A stretch of DNA of 64,000 nucleotides from Acanthochlamys bracteata (GCA_019914995.1 CM034144.1:3255489-3319488); one strand, 5' to 3'. Shown: positions 23,530 to 36,350, numbered from the stretch's first letter. Program-made: numbers and translations. The notes: generated by a model not told the origin, from the sequence alone.

Positions 23530-24140
23530 TCACACGGACACACAACCCAACTCAAACAAGCTAGCCCAGAAGTTAGCAAAAGATAAGCATACCCTTATAA
23601 AATTTAAAGATATTACACTTTTGGTGTCAAGAGCAGAATCTTTTGAAATGTTGTTGAGAAATAAGGTGAGTTCAAAAAAGGTGATACGGAGAGAAATGCA
23701 AAAGCGACGTGCCAAATGATCATAACAATGATATCTTTCAATCGAAACTAATACCAAAAAGGATACGCTTAGCTGAAGGAGTAGTCAGTTTCGTGTGCTC
23801 AATCAGACGAAAAAGAATAAAATAAGTGCATCCCAAAGTGTGAAGCATGTTATAATCAGAAGGAGCTAAAAGAAGACTATCATGAGAGATCTTAACGGAT
23901 AAAATAGATGATGGACTGATGTTGATAAGATTAACAAAAGTAATAATATTGATTAGGATAATAAAAGAGCACAAGTAGTCTCCACAATATAGAAATATTT
24001 GCATTTTAATATCCCATTCTATTCATGCGTATAAGGACATGATTATGAAAGAAGAGAGTATTATGAGAGTATAAGATGAATCTCATTATAGCTGAGAGAT
24101 ATTCATGAGTGCAATCGTTGCAATTGCAAATGTACGAGTC
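23530..24140 (-). pseudogene. Ty1/copia integrase, catalytic and C-terminal part
   Basis: Minus-strand translation gives DCTHEYLSAIM (family: DNAHEYLS, second catalytic Asp) and SCPYTHE*NGILKCKY (family: SCPYTPEQNGVVERKH, where the catalytic Glu is here a Lys). It continues with YIVETT-ALLL, a CYLINRMPSSVL-like stretch, then HTLGCTYFILFRLIEHTKL, and finally RYHCYDHLARRFCISLRITFFE (VFGC-CFV...RTKL, GYRCYDP-SRRFYVSR-VTFFE in relatives). Stops and frameshifts are frequent. Confidence 0.7.
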
Positions 24141-25439
24141 ACACAAGTAATAAAATAATAAGAAAAGTATCGTTCTTATGAGTAGATTAACTTATTAAGT
24201 ATCAAAAATACTAATTCTAGAATTATTTGAATGATCGATCTAAAAAGAGTGAATGCTAAAATTAAATAAAGCAAAACAAACTAAACATAATACTCGTAAG
24301 ATTTCAATGATTTAAACGCTATGATATTTGATTTCACTGTAACTAATGCAATTCAAATCTATATTCATGCTATCGAAATTTATAATCTTTATTGACAATT
24401 GAAAAACTCTAATTTCTTTGATATAATTTCTCAAGCTATACCAAAAATAATTTCATGCAATAACTCACTATATCTCTATGTGAATTAACATACAGCAAAA
24501 CTCATTAACTTTTATGGCATCCTAAATTAACTGCATGAATCATAAGAGTACATTTCTGTCTCTCATTCAATTCATGGCACTCATCACAAAGACTAATTCA
24601 TGCATCACATCTCTGTCTCAATACGAATCTCAAATCGATTGAATATTGATCAGATACTCAAAAGCATTAAATACGATAATGAATACTCAAAAGCAATTAT
24701 AAAATTTTGAATAACATAGAATTAAGAATTAAATCATCATAATTAGTCTACATCATAGCCCCAGTAAGAAGAAACTTAGTTCATAGTTTTCAGATCTAAC
24801 AAAACAAAGAGAAACACGAGATATAGAACAAAAAAATCCTAAACAAAGAGTGGTGTTGAGCGAACTGTCGTCTCTTTTATTTGCTCCGTGCTTCTGTCCG
24901 TCCTCTCCCTGTTCCAGTGACAAAAACCCCAGAAAATAGACCCTAACTGAGGTGCCTCTTCCTGCTCTCACTTGTTGCACCCTCCCCACTTAGAAAATTC
25001 AAAAATTGGGTATTTAAAACCATAGGATTGTTCTTTCTATAATTAGGTTGGTGTAGTCCAAACTAATCCGAACTCTTTGTCCACCTGTTTGTCTGCACTA
25101 TTTTATAGCCTATTTGGCCATCGAAAAATAAATAAATATTTTAAAAATTATTATATTTTCAACTATATATCACACATATCATTTAGAAATTGGGAAGGCC
25201 GTCAAGTACACTCATTTCAAAAACTGCGTACATGATTATAGTTTGCATCGTATTTCAAATTATTCTATTGAATATATATTAAATGGTTGCCTAGAAGTTT
25301 CTAAAATAATTCATGGACCAACTTGAATGTCTTGGCTGTTAAATGCGAATTTTTGAAAAGTCAAAATTTCTTAAAAAATCTTAGACTGTACAAAATTTCT
25401 AAAAATTAATAAAAACAAAGAATTAAGATTCTTTTTTAT
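24141..25439. other. AT-rich block, partly LTR-like
   Basis: Sits between two copia integrase fragments that overlap in content and so come from different copies. The segment 24650-25030 (minus: TGGGGCTATGATGTAGAC...) resembles the promoter-proximal part of Athila/Tat LTRs. No termini were identified, and the minus-strand frame at 24753-24989 has no domain. Confidence 0.3.
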
Positions 25440-25760
25440 TAATTTTTTTGCATATATGATGCAAGACTGAATAATATTATATATATTTGAGCACATTAGC
25501 CATCATAACGAAAAGTTTTAATTCGACTACTGAACTGAGTGTGTATAATAGCAGTAAATCAACTATAGATGATAGGGAGCTTAGAACGATTACACATGAG
25601 ATATACCCAAGTGTAACAAGTATAATAATAAAATGAACTTGCATAACAGAAGAATCCAATCATAGATGTGATAAGAGCATGCCCCAAATTTCAGAATGAA
25701 CCGTAGGGCTAAATGGTTTGCCAAGTTACAACACGTACATACAGGTAGCAAAAAGACATT
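25440..25760 (-). pseudogene. Ty1/copia integrase N-terminal and core fragment
   Basis: Minus-strand translation gives QLGKPFSPTVHSEIWGM (family: LGKH---PF---VHSDIWG, with the first catalytic Asp here Glu). It continues with YTWVYLMCNRSKLPIIYS, HTQFSSRIKTFRYDG (family: IKTFRSDN, second Asp retained) and ends LASYMQ. It lies directly left of the CACTA element. A copia protease-like remnant of the same orientation lies directly right of it (35235-35560), so one copia was probably split. Confidence 0.65.
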
Positions 25761-25989
25761 TGTCCAAAAGCTTTATTTTCTAATAAATCTTTAGGCGCGA
25801 TGTAGAAATATCATCGAAACGTTTAAACCATAAGTCAACAGCATATTAAATAACAATAGTATGTCTAAATAGTTAAAACATTAGAGAAACTAATAAAAGA
25901 TATTCTAAATAGTACAGTCGTTTCTTTCTACCACTACTATAAAAAATAAAAAAAAAACTACTATTGATTGAATATTAGCAACCAATTAC

Positions 25990-26225
25990 AGTCGGTAAAA
26001 TTACCATATACAAACTGAGAAAAAATCAGTCTGTAAGACTTATTAGATTACCTACTAAATCTGACTCAGTAGGTAATGTAAAAAATTTACTAAATGATAA
26101 TTATTGCAGTCGGTAAAGTGTATATTACCGATTGAAACTTCCAGCCAGCAAACCTACCGACTAATAATATAAGTCCATCGGTACTTTTTATTTATTGTAT
26201 CGATTGCATTTTTCTTCAGTCAGTA
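25990..26225. repeat. CACTA left subterminal repeats
   Basis: Several copies of CAGTCGGTAAA, TTACCGATTG and ACCGACT-like 7-10-mers in both orientations. Confidence 0.75.
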
Positions 26226-26229
26226 ATTT

Positions 26230-26389
26230 ATCTTAATCAACTCGCGTCGAACCGAAACCCACCACCCATTTCCTCCCCCCTCCAAGATAGCTTGGTTTCC
26301 CCAGACTGTAAATTGCCGCTAATTGGCCGTTGTTTTACCGGAGCCATTTCCTCCCCCTCCAAGCTCTTTTGTTTAAGCTCTTCTCACTG

Positions 26390-26431
<42 letters not shown>

Positions 26432-28380
26432 CGATACTTGAGATTCGCTGAATCTTGTGAAGGTGATGCTTGACCTAGCAGCAAATTTCAAATCCGCCAC
26501 TACCATCTCACCTAAAAGAGCTCTTTTAGTTGATTTTCTATCTACATTGATGATTTTGGGAATTGATTTTATTTAAGTTGATACATTTGCGATGGATTTT
26601 GTCTGGCACTTGCCTAATTATGCAAATGTTTTTGTATATATTACAACTGAAGTATATGTCTGTTGTTCGCTTAGGATCGATGGAATAAGGATTAACAAGT
26701 GACCGGAGTTGTTGTTTTTTCTTTTCATTATAGTTGGAATAATGAGAATGATCAAATTAGACTATGTAATTTTGGGGAACTAAGAAATTTCAGTGGAATA
26801 CTGAAGTAGCATTTGTGATCTTTAGTCTATTTGCAGTGGAATACTGAACTAGTGTGTTCTTTGACTTTCTATTACTATTGTCAGCTTGTTCTACCAAGAA
26901 GAGAGGATTCTCAAGTTTATCATACCATTTAGGAATACTTAAGGCATATATGTGCATCTTGAGCTGTAAATCATCATTGTATGCTGTAGGTTTTGAGATT
27001 TACTAATTGAAGTAAAGGTTACTTGGCACATGAGAGGCTTGGCTGAAACTCTCATTTTGAGTTTTCTTAGTGTATGGATTATGGTTTTGAAGACTAGCTT
27101 ATTGTAAAAGCAATTTGTGATATTCATGATTGTGGTTCATGGAGATTTTAGGTTTCACTAGGAATCCAAAACCTAACTTCTCGTATACAAATTAATAGAC
27201 ATAGGATGTTACATGCCTTGAATTCAGATTTTTGGAAATGATATAACATACCTAGAAATGTAGGTCTTTGAAAAGTTTGTTCGGATTAGTCAGAATAATC
27301 AAACTATATATTATCATACGCCTTGAATATGCATGCATACAGGTCTTGCATAGGGAAGCAATTGTGTGCTGTGATTACCAAGGGGCTTGCTAAATTCTTC
27401 ATTGAGTGTTTCCAACTTGTGATAACCAATGGCTAGGAACATTTCTTCAGGATTATAAAACAAGGTTATCGATTGTGAATTTTGTATCCCATTTTTCAAA
27501 ATAAGCCTTAGTTGTGGCTGAGTTGTTGTTACAACCTAGATGAACCTCTACGGATTTTGACAAATTTCCAATTTGCTTGTTTAAATGAACGGAAATTCTC
27601 TATATTTTTCTTTTGTGCATGTTTGAAGGGGTTGAATGAGAACTTCGATAGTACTTCTAGTAATGTCATTATCAAACTATGAGAGACAGATTTTGCTGAT
27701 GGTTTAACAAATTTCTTCTCTTACTGTGCTTATTTTTTCTCTTTCCATTTCAGTGTTATTATTATTGTTATTCTGAAGTATGAACACTTAGATGTGAAGA
27801 GAAGTTTGATATGAATGAATGGGAACAAAAGTACATAAGCACTTTTCTTCCGTTTTCTTGGAGAATTGTATGTATTATAAGTGCTTTTATTCGTAGTCAA
27901 ATAAAAAATAATTGGTAAAGTCAAAAGTTCTGATTTTGATCATGTAGACAGAAACTGTTGTTTATTACTTATTTTATCTAAAAGCCTATATGAAGTCGAT
28001 TGAAATGTTATATACATTATGTCTTTTCCTACTTTTGATTTGTTGGACTATGGGTGTTGAATAGCTAAGCACTATGTAGGTTAGTGCTTTGGATGGTTAA
28101 TTAGTGTACCTTAGCATTTTCATGCTAGTAGAAATTTGATGATCGATGGAAATGCTTACTGAAATGCTTTGTTTTTAAGATTTAATAAGCACAAAAAGAC
28201 ATTTGCTAAAATGGACTCCAAATATCATATATAATATTATGGATTACATTATAACTATAAGAAGATTAAATTTTCATACAAGATTAAATTCCTTTTGTTA
28301 CTATAAAAACCTATTCATCTTACGCATATTTTAATTAATTAATTAGTGTATAATTTTAAATAATAGGACTAACTTTAAAA
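26230..28380. other. CACTA 5' noncoding region
   Basis: Contains a GC-richer leader-like segment (26240-26370), an (AT)n microsatellite (about 26393-26428) and then AT-rich DNA without recognised coding sequence. Minus-strand frames here (26939-27127, 27314-27499, 27730-27924) have no domain. Confidence 0.5.
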
Positions 28381-28394
28381 GATCTCCATGAATG

Positions 28395-31300
28395 ATGAAT
28401 AAGAGTTGGATGTAAAATCCCGTCAAGCTGTCGGAGGAGTCTATAAATAGAGTATGCTCTTCTATACAACTTGCTAAAAATCATTTACCGAATGCTGGTG
28501 ATCAGATACATTGTCCATGCCGACGATGTTTGAAGAGATATTAAATACGCTCGATATAGTGTACATACATTTGCTTGTGAATGGTTTTGGCGTCTTACAC
28601 GACATGGAACCTTCATAGAGAAGTCACTCATCGGAGTAACCAGAGTCTTGGTATTTGTAGTGATGAAACTCTAACGAGACTTGGTGAAGACGAATAATAA
28701 GATGAATGTTTGAAATTTTGGAAGATATATGCAGAGGTGGTGTTGTTGAGTTAAAGATCCGTTAAGTAGTTGTGGATGGTGAGACTCGTCAGCCACCTGG
28801 TGGTGAAGGTCGAGAGCCAGTTGTGGTAAATGATATTAAAAGATATGATAAGTTGCTTTAAGATATTGAGAAGCTATTATATGAGTGATGTACAATTTCA
28901 ATTATCATTCCTCGTAAAATTGCTTCATTTTAAGATGCTTAATCGTTCGAGCAACAAAGGCTTTAAATATTGCAAAACTGTTTTTTGAAAGGGCATTTAC
29001 TTTATTCGTCCTACTCTCAGTGTCGAAAAGTTCTAAAGGACTTAGCTTGAGATGGGAACCTATTGCTGCATGCAAGAATGAATTTTTTCAAAAAAAAAAA
29101 GTTGATAAAGGAGGAGAAATGCCCGGAACACAAAGCATCAACGTGGAAGGTTAACGTTTGCACTGATAAGCATGTTCCCAAGAAAGTTTTTCGTCATTTT
29201 CCTTTAGTACGCATATTGCGACGATTTTACATGTCAAGAAAAGATGGCCCTAGACATGAGATGGCATAAGGAGAAACGTGTGAATAGCCTTGATATACTT
29301 AAACATCTTGTAGATACTGAGGCTTTGAAGGATTTTGATATGAAGTATTCTTAGTTTAATAGTGATGCTTGAAACTTATCTTTGGCAACAGATGGATTCA
29401 ATCCTTCTGAAGACATGAGCAATGTTTATAGCTGATGGCCAGTTATCTTAATGTCATATAATATGCCTCCGTTGATGTGTATGAGGGAGCCATAATTTAT
29501 AGTGACACTTTTGATTCTTGGAGAGAAGGCACCGGATAGAGACATTGATGCATATTTTCGGCCACTAATTGAAGAGTTGAATAAATTATGAATAACTGAG
29601 TTCTAACTTATGACATCGTCTCCAACACTATATTATAATTGCATTCGGCTGTTCTATTGACTATAAATGATTTTTCTACGTATGGAGTTTTATTTGCATG
29701 GAGCACAAAAGGCTATTTGGCATGTCCCATTTGCAACAAATACACATTCTGTGAAACTAAGAGACAATATTGGTTATCTCGATCATCGTCGTTTTATTCC
29801 GAGAAATCATCCATACAAAAAGAGCAAAAATATTGGTTATCTCAATTATCGTCGTTTTATTCCGAGAAATCATCCATACAGAAAGAGCAAAAAATTCAAT
29901 GGAAAGCAACCGGTAGCAACACCACCTCCAATGTTGTCGATTGATGAATTGTTAAGACAGATAGAGATTGTCAAAGACTTGAACTATGGAAAGCATCCAT
30001 GTGATAGAAAGAGAAAATGCACCCTTAAACAACTTAATTAAACAAAAAAAGTATCTTTTTTGAACTACCGTATTGAAAAGATCTCATAATTTGACACAAT
30101 TTTGATATCATGCATATCGAGAAAAATATTTGTGATAAAATTAAGACACATTATTGAATCTAGATAAAAAGACGAAGGATATCTTGAAGGCTTGTTGGGA
30201 CTTCAAAAATTAGGGTATACTACATGAGCTGCATATAAAAAAATTACATACGAATAAGTGGGACAAATTGATTGCAGCATACACATTATCAACTCAAGAA
30301 AGAAGAAATTTTGTAAATTTTCTTAAGTCTGTAAAATTCTCTGATAGATATGCTGCAAATATTTCGTGGTGTGTAAATATAGAGGAGGTAAAATCTCGGG
30401 ATTGAAAAGTCATAATATCATATTCTGTTGCAGCGCTTGTTGCTTATTGGATTCTGTGGTTATCTCAAGAAATAAGTGTTATAAGTAATCAGTGAATTGA
30501 GAAGATTTTTAAGAGAATTATGAGCAAAGACTTTAAAATTGGATGTCTTGAAAGAGTTAAAACAAAATGTTGTGATTATTTTTTGCAAAATCGAGATGAT
30601 ATTTCCTCCGGCATTTTTTGATATCGTGATAGATCTAATTGTGCACTTACCGAAAGAAGCTATCAAGGTAGGCCATATTCATTATAGATGGATTTATCCT
30701 ATAAAGAGGTAAAATTTCATTTTTGGAATCTTATAATTCTTTTTTTTTTATAAACTCTATTAGAATCTTATAATCTTTCCTTATAATTTAGAGCTCTTTG
30801 TACGCTTAAAGCGTCTATTCATACTATACCAGAAACACATATAGTGAATTAGCATCTAATTTTTTGCTCTATATACTTGCGAGGGTCGTTGGAGATTAGA
30901 TTTAATCAACATGAACGATATAAAAATGGAGAGAACTAAACGGATAGTACAATATCTGTATTTTCTCAGAAGGTCCAACCCAAAGATAAGGTAAACCAAA
31001 TTTTACTCATAGAGGAGAACATAATTTAGCACATTGGTTTGTTTTAAATAATTGTGACGAAGTGGTTCCATATCTCAGATAAGTATTTAGAACCTACAAA
31101 ATACAATATTTTTGATGCTAACTAAGCATAACTTATATGATCGTTAGTGACCTACCAATGCCCATTTACAATGAGCAAGAGGAACCTCTTAAAATGGAGT
31201 GTCCATTTAACTTAGAAACAAGGCAACGGAATGTGTTTCCTACGTGGTTAAAAAATCAGGTAGGAAATATTATACGTATTAATTGAATGTGAGATTTTTG

Positions 31301-31960
31301 TTTATGGTCGTTATACATTAACAAATATATTTTATCTATATTTTAATTATAGATAAAATATATTCATGCAACCATGTAAGAGATCACAGATGATTTGTAT
31401 TCGCTAGCCTTGGGTCCAGATAATCGTGTAGTTAGATATTCTAGATGCATTGTCAATGGGATGTAATTTCTAACAAACAAATGCGAGCTTCTTTTATTGA
31501 AACAAAATGGTAGAATTTGTGTGCAAGGAGATCATAAAAATCAAGTTTTGAATTTATATGGTGTTTTGAATAAAGTCTTGAGTTTGACATATCCCAAGGA
31601 TCGTCAAGCCTTTTTATTAAAATATGAATGGTTTGATTTAGAGCATAAAAAACCAATTAGCATCATATTAAGTGAGGTGGTACTAAATGAGATGGTACGA
31701 TAATGATCCATTCGTATTTTCTATGAATGTGAGTGAGGTGTTTTATGTTTCTGATACGAAGCAACGCAACAACTGGAGTGTTGTATAAAAATCACAACAT
31801 CGATATTTGTTTCATTCCTCATTATTTGGAGGAGACAAAGATGATGAAGAGACAAACATTAGTGGTGATGCAATCATCGCAAAGAATGATGCCTACCAAA
31901 ACGGTTAATGCTCGAACGTATAACGGAGATAATAATATAAAAAAGATCATCTAAATAATG
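28395..31960 (+). pseudogene. CACTA TNP2-type transposase
   Basis: TNP2-like proteins cut CACTA elements at their ends. Recognisable blocks follow the family order. A Transposase-associated domain (LSEESINRVCSSIQLAKNH, then DQIHCPCRRC) is at 28410-28535. The Tnp2 core includes CPEHKASTWKVN and KVFRHFPLVRILRRFYMS (29115-29240), RHEMA-WH-like, LATDGFNPSEDMS (about 29384), LTINDFSTYGVLFAWSTKG with LACPICNKYTF (29650-29745), YLDHRRFIPRNHPY (29770-29810) and a DIMHIEKNICDKI block (30100-30140). A DUF4218-like part is near 30590-30700 (PPAFFDIVIDLIVHLPKEA) and a DUF4216-like end at 31500-31760 (GDHKNQVLNLYGVLNKVLSL, KYEWFDLEHKK, EVFYVSDTKQRNNW). A duplicated phrase, YLDHRRFIPRNHPY-like, occurs twice at 29770-29880. 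Numerous stops and frameshifts make it nonfunctional. Confidence 0.85.
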
Positions 31961-32213
31961 TAGTTGAATTTGATCACGAAGTGATTTAAGTTTTGGATGA
32001 CGAATAAGGCATTTATCGTGTTGATGTTCGAAATTAAATGTAAGCTCAGACGAAATTAACCATAGTGACGTTGATTGCAATTGAATTATAAGTTGCATGT
32101 GAGATGTAACTCAAATTTGAATAAATATTTTTCATCTAAACAATTTTTTTAAATCGACGAATGTTTTTAAATTTAGAACTTTGTATGCAAGTGTTTCTTA
32201 TTAATTATCTTCA

Positions 32214-33687
32214 TGGCGTCCACAACATCTAGCAGAAGACGACTCTCGCGTCAAACAAATCAGAACATCGCTGATATGGAGACTCAAGATCCTAATGGCA
32301 CTAATATACATAAGTATTTTTTTAAATTAAACTTTTATTTACTAGTTATTGCACCTCACCATAGTCTTTCAAATAGGGTCCGTTGACACACAAACACAAC
32401 GTTCACATGACGTGGAAATGTACATTTTGAGAAATAAGAAAAAAAGTCTATGTTGATATCCCATATGGCACATGGAGACCAGTTGATGAACACGCAAGTT
32501 GGTTTATAAGAGAGATGGCATATCTGATTTGTAGATATGCTCACATAAAGAAGACGAAAGGTTGGAGTAAGATAGACAAAAAATCTAGTAAGAACGAGAT
32601 CTATTCCATGATGGATATAAGTAGCTTACAGTTGGCATAATATGCATTGTTAAAGGTTAGAATTTGTTAGCAAGTTTTTCTTTATCATTGTAGGACAAGT
32701 TTGAATTAGATTTGTCGAATTTTTTTAGGACTTTGACATGTTTATATTATACAGGATCTAAACGACATAAGGATTGGCATTATGAATGCCATGACAACTA
32801 TCAACGTGCAGGTGGCAGAGACAGTGCTCGAGCAATCCTTTATAAGGACTTCACTTTTACAGTAGCCCGGCATGAAGAAAAAATCTAGCTATACGACATG
32901 CTTGGCTCGCCAGAATGGATCATAACATTTATTTATTTAAATTTACCTTTAAGTTTTTTATGTTATTATTGGTTTTATGCAATTATTGTTGATTATATGT
33001 AGAACAAATAGAAGAAACAAAAGCTGCTCATGCAAGGAATAATTATAAGCATACAATAGGATCACGCACCTTTGCATCTATATGTCAGAAGAATATTTCT
33101 TTTATGATTTATAACAAATTGCATAGTTTTGTTTAAATACAACAAGAGATAAGGACTTTAATTATTATCAAATTTATTCTCTTAACAAAATTGCAGAAAT
33201 GCTAATTCTATTCATTTGTATAAGGAAACACATATTTCACATGCAAAAGATAATAAGGAGAGCTGTGTGTCAGAGGAGTCACACTCAAATTATGTAAGTT
33301 ATGTGGTTTTAGAATTTTAAGCGAATCACCACATGAACTAGGCTTGCTAATATGCTACTATATTTTGCTTTAATTGAAATACATAATAAAATGGTAGAGA
33401 TACACGTCAAGTCCCAAGAGAACAGGAGCGCCGTCAATGACGAGGAGATATGCCTATCGATGCTTAGAAAAGCACGTGGATATATTCATAGACGTGGGCC
33501 TAAGCCGATTAGCAACCGTTCAGCTAGTTCCTCAAGCCAAGCATACAAGAATAAGGTTTTACAAGATCACCTTGTAACATTAGAAGAAAAAATGAAAGAC
33601 AATAGACAGAGCTTGAGAAGCAACAAGCTGAACTTCTTGAGACTAGACAACGTCTCCGTGAAAATAAAGAAAAATTATAATTTCTAA
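32214..33687 (+). pseudogene. CACTA second gene, Transposase_24 (TNP1-like) family
   Basis: The ATG at 32214 begins MASTTSSRRRLSRQ. Exon-like pieces follow: PYGTWRPVDEHASWFIREM (about 32457-32515), KHTIGSRTFASICQK (33050-33095; family KIPHTLGTKSFA), and a final open stretch at 33352-33687. That stretch holds EIHNKMVEIHVKSQ and RGYIHRRGPKPI, the conserved E---M---Q end with the RG-GP motif, then a lysine- and glutamine-rich coiled-coil-like tail. In active En/Spm elements this partner binds the subterminal repeats. Frameshifts and stops separate the blocks, though introns may account for some gaps. Confidence 0.75.
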
Positions 33688-34734
33688 TGGAGATATTTGG
33701 AAAGCTTAAAAATGCTACTAGACCACTATATAGTAAGTTCTTTATGCCTTAGCTTGATTTTCGTAAAAGAAATATGTTGAGTATATATGTAGTCTTATGT
33801 AATAAGTTTATAGTAGTGCTATCTCTAGCTATCTCAGCAATTAACAACTAGGTGTTGTTACTTACTTGTAGTTCATTTGAATGCTGCTTCTTGATTAACG
33901 AAGTATTATTTGTACTTTTAAAGAGTAAAATTATATTGATATTCACATAGATCCTATGTCTGAATGATCTGTAGGAATTGATGCTATGCGTTTCCCCCTA
34001 GCTCTTGTATGCCATATTTGGTATGCCTTAAGTAGTAGAACGCTATTACTGAGATGTTATCCTAGATTAATGGGTTACTACACAAAATTAATTTGTATGT
34101 AGCAAACATGTATTGCTAGTAACAAGTTTCTATGTTCTCTCGAGTGTTGTATGTAAAACTTGTTCTTGCTAGTGACAATATACCCGGTCACACCTGCGTA
34201 CAGTTTAAGACTTGCACCTTGTCCTTTTTAGTTAGAATGATAGGCGTGTTGTAAATTTACTTAAGAATGTTATGTTTCCAAAACATATATATATTGTAGC
34301 TATATATAATTATATGATCAACTACCGTTATGTGAAACTTATAAAAAAAACATTGCTCCATATGTCTTATAACAAAATTATTTGCTTCGTCTATTGCAGG
34401 GGTGGTGTTTCAAAGATATAGCATCTTATCTCATTGTGAGTGAGACCAAGCTTTTTTTTTTCCATCTTCAATGAAAAATGAGTTCATGTATGGATCCAAC
34501 TGATCAGAACCGATTTGTAATTGGTTTAAACATTTAATGAACATGAATACTTCATTTTTTTTTTTGAACTTATGTGTAGTATGTTGTGGTGAATGCATCT
34601 TGTTGTATAAATACTTTGCAGCTGTTAAGTGTTGAATGATGTGAATGGAAGCTTTACTGCTATAGAATTATGAAAAACAACAATAATATGTTGCTGCATT
34701 CATATACAATGTCAACTGAACAAGCATGACGGCG

Positions 34735-35200
34735 TTTGCCGACTGAAAGAATAGGGAGTAAGTAAACATATAGCAATATGAATTGGGCTTTACAAACTTA
34801 CAGCATAAGTCAGTAATTATCAACTAAATAAGAAGTACGTTCCAACAGACTAGTGTGTACAGTTAGTAAGTACTGACTGGTTAGAATAGTTAAAAAATAC
34901 TAACTGAAAACTCAGCAAGTAAATACCGATTGTTACTGTAGTTAGTAATTGTCGACTGCAAAAAGTAGTCGGTAATTAACGACTGATGAAAGAAGTCGGT
35001 ATATGTCGACTAACAAAAGAAGTCGGTAATTCTCGACAGACAAATTGGTTGATAAATTACGTCCGACAGCTTAGTCGGTATTATACTATAGAGTACCTAC
35101 TAAATTTTGTGTCAGTTGATAAACTGATTATCAGCCACACTCCTTTCAGTCAGCAAAATATTTTGCCCACTGAAATGTGACTCTTACCGACTGTTTTATT
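34735..35200. repeat. CACTA right subterminal repeats
   Basis: Dense copies of AGTCGGTA, GTCGACT and CCGACTG motifs in both orientations, mirroring those at the left end. The frame at 34986-35180 is produced by these repeats. Confidence 0.8.
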
Positions 35201-35234
35201 CGATCTCTGATTTTGTTATTTGTAGTAGTACAAT

Positions 35235-35560
35235 CAATCACATGACCACTATGATGATCATTAATAGTATGCGTAAGGGAGCAAAATTAACAGTAAGTCC
35301 TTTCTCACAAAGATTAATGACAGACATAATATTAAAAATAAGACGTCTACATATAAGATAAAAGATAATGTAAAAGTATCTAAATGATGCATATAGACTT
35401 AATACTAACAACTAAGAACTACGGTCGTGTATTGAAATAAAAAATGTGATGTTAAAGAGGTGATGTAGCATAACAAAAACATATTCGAAGTCATATGCCA
35501 AGATATACTAAAATCTAATATTAAGGAAAAGACATATCTAGAGAGAAAGAAAAAATAGAA
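35235..35560 (-). pseudogene. Ty1/copia protease-region remnant
   Basis: Minus-strand pieces read LILDFSISWHMTSN (family: WILDSGASRHMT-N) and, further on, MSVINLCEKGLTVNF (family: LLSVSQLCDKGLTVNF), the span between protease and GAG-pre-integrase. The protease motif DSGA is lost. Position and strand fit the left-flank integrase piece at 25440-25760. The similarity is weak because of frameshifts. Confidence 0.4.
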
Positions 35561-35569
35561 ATAAAAAAG

Positions 35570-36350
35570 CCAACATATGCAGACTGTTATTAAACTATAG
35601 CTTTAACTGGATAAAGTAATACTGAATATCAACAAAATTAAAAATGGTAGGACGAGCTATGGTCCACTATCAACTTCATGTGTTGAGGAACTTGAGCCCA
35701 AATTGAGGAGAAGCCATTCGTCTTCAATCGATTCTGATACTATACAAATAAATATAGATAAAATTAAAAATAATTATTCATAAATTTATCAACGAGAATA
35801 AGGAATGTTTATGCCTAAGTTTTTTGGCTCTTTATTCTTAGATAATGCGGCGAACTAGGTTGGGTTGAAATAGGCCGAACTAGATTTTCTTTTATTATAT
35901 GATATTTATAATATTTTTCAAGTTGGAGTATAAGTATCACATCATGGATATATATAGCGTGCGATTTGCACAGCAGCCACTGTACATCAAATCTTATCCG
36001 ACGGCTATTTTAAACGCTATCTCTCCACTTTACGGGATCCTTGTAGAGGACGGCAATTCTTGTCTCTTTTTTTTTCTTTTTCTCCTCTCCGGCGGCAGCT
36101 CGATCGCCTCTGCCGATCGATCTTTGTGCGAAATGCGAGCCGTTTCTACCATTCTTCTCATTATCCTTCCTTCTTCCTTCTCTTTCCTTCAATTGCTCTC
36201 ACAATTTCTTTCTTCCTGCATCCAGTCGAAAGCCCTAGCATTTTCTACCGCGGCGAAAACCTTACATCGTCCGCTGATAATCAACCAATTTGAAATCTAA
36301 CCATTATTTCCTCTTCTCCTCCTTGTTCGATTCCTTCTCTCGTCATCAAT
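35570..36350 (+). other. CT-rich leader-like DNA
   Basis: After AT-rich DNA, 36050-36340 is CT-rich like a plant 5' UTR, preceded by TATATATAGCG (35950). The ATG at 36133 opens a frame with a hydrophobic start (MRAVSTILLIILPSSFSFLQ) ending at 36300. It could be a leader or first exon of the glycosyltransferase relic downstream, but no link can be proven. Confidence 0.3.

Larger units (their letters stand above)
25932..35228 (+). mobile_element. En/Spm (CACTA) DNA transposon, about 9.3 kb
   Basis: The left terminus is CACTACTATAAAAAATAAA at 25932. The right end reads TTATTTGTAGTAG at 35228, nearly the reverse complement, apparently missing the final TG. TAC flanks both ends (25929-25931 and 35229-35231), a 3-bp duplication as expected for CACTA. 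Subterminal regions carry many short AGTCGGTA/ACCGACT motifs (about 25990-26220 and 34735-35200), the usual transposase-binding repeats. Inside are the two standard genes in order on the plus strand: a TNP2-type transposase and a Transposase_24-type protein. Both are broken. Confidence 0.88.

Noticed and set aside
24753..24989. Minus-strand 78-codon frame
   Set aside because: Lies in LTR-like DNA, with no motif or homology recognised.
24045..25445. One copia integrase interrupted by a 1.4-kb insertion
   Set aside because: The pieces at 23530-24140 and 25440-25760 both contain the region of the second catalytic Asp, so they overlap and must come from two copies.
36010..36192. Minus-strand Lys/Glu-rich frame
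   Set aside because: Reverse strand of a CT-rich leader; the composition explains it.
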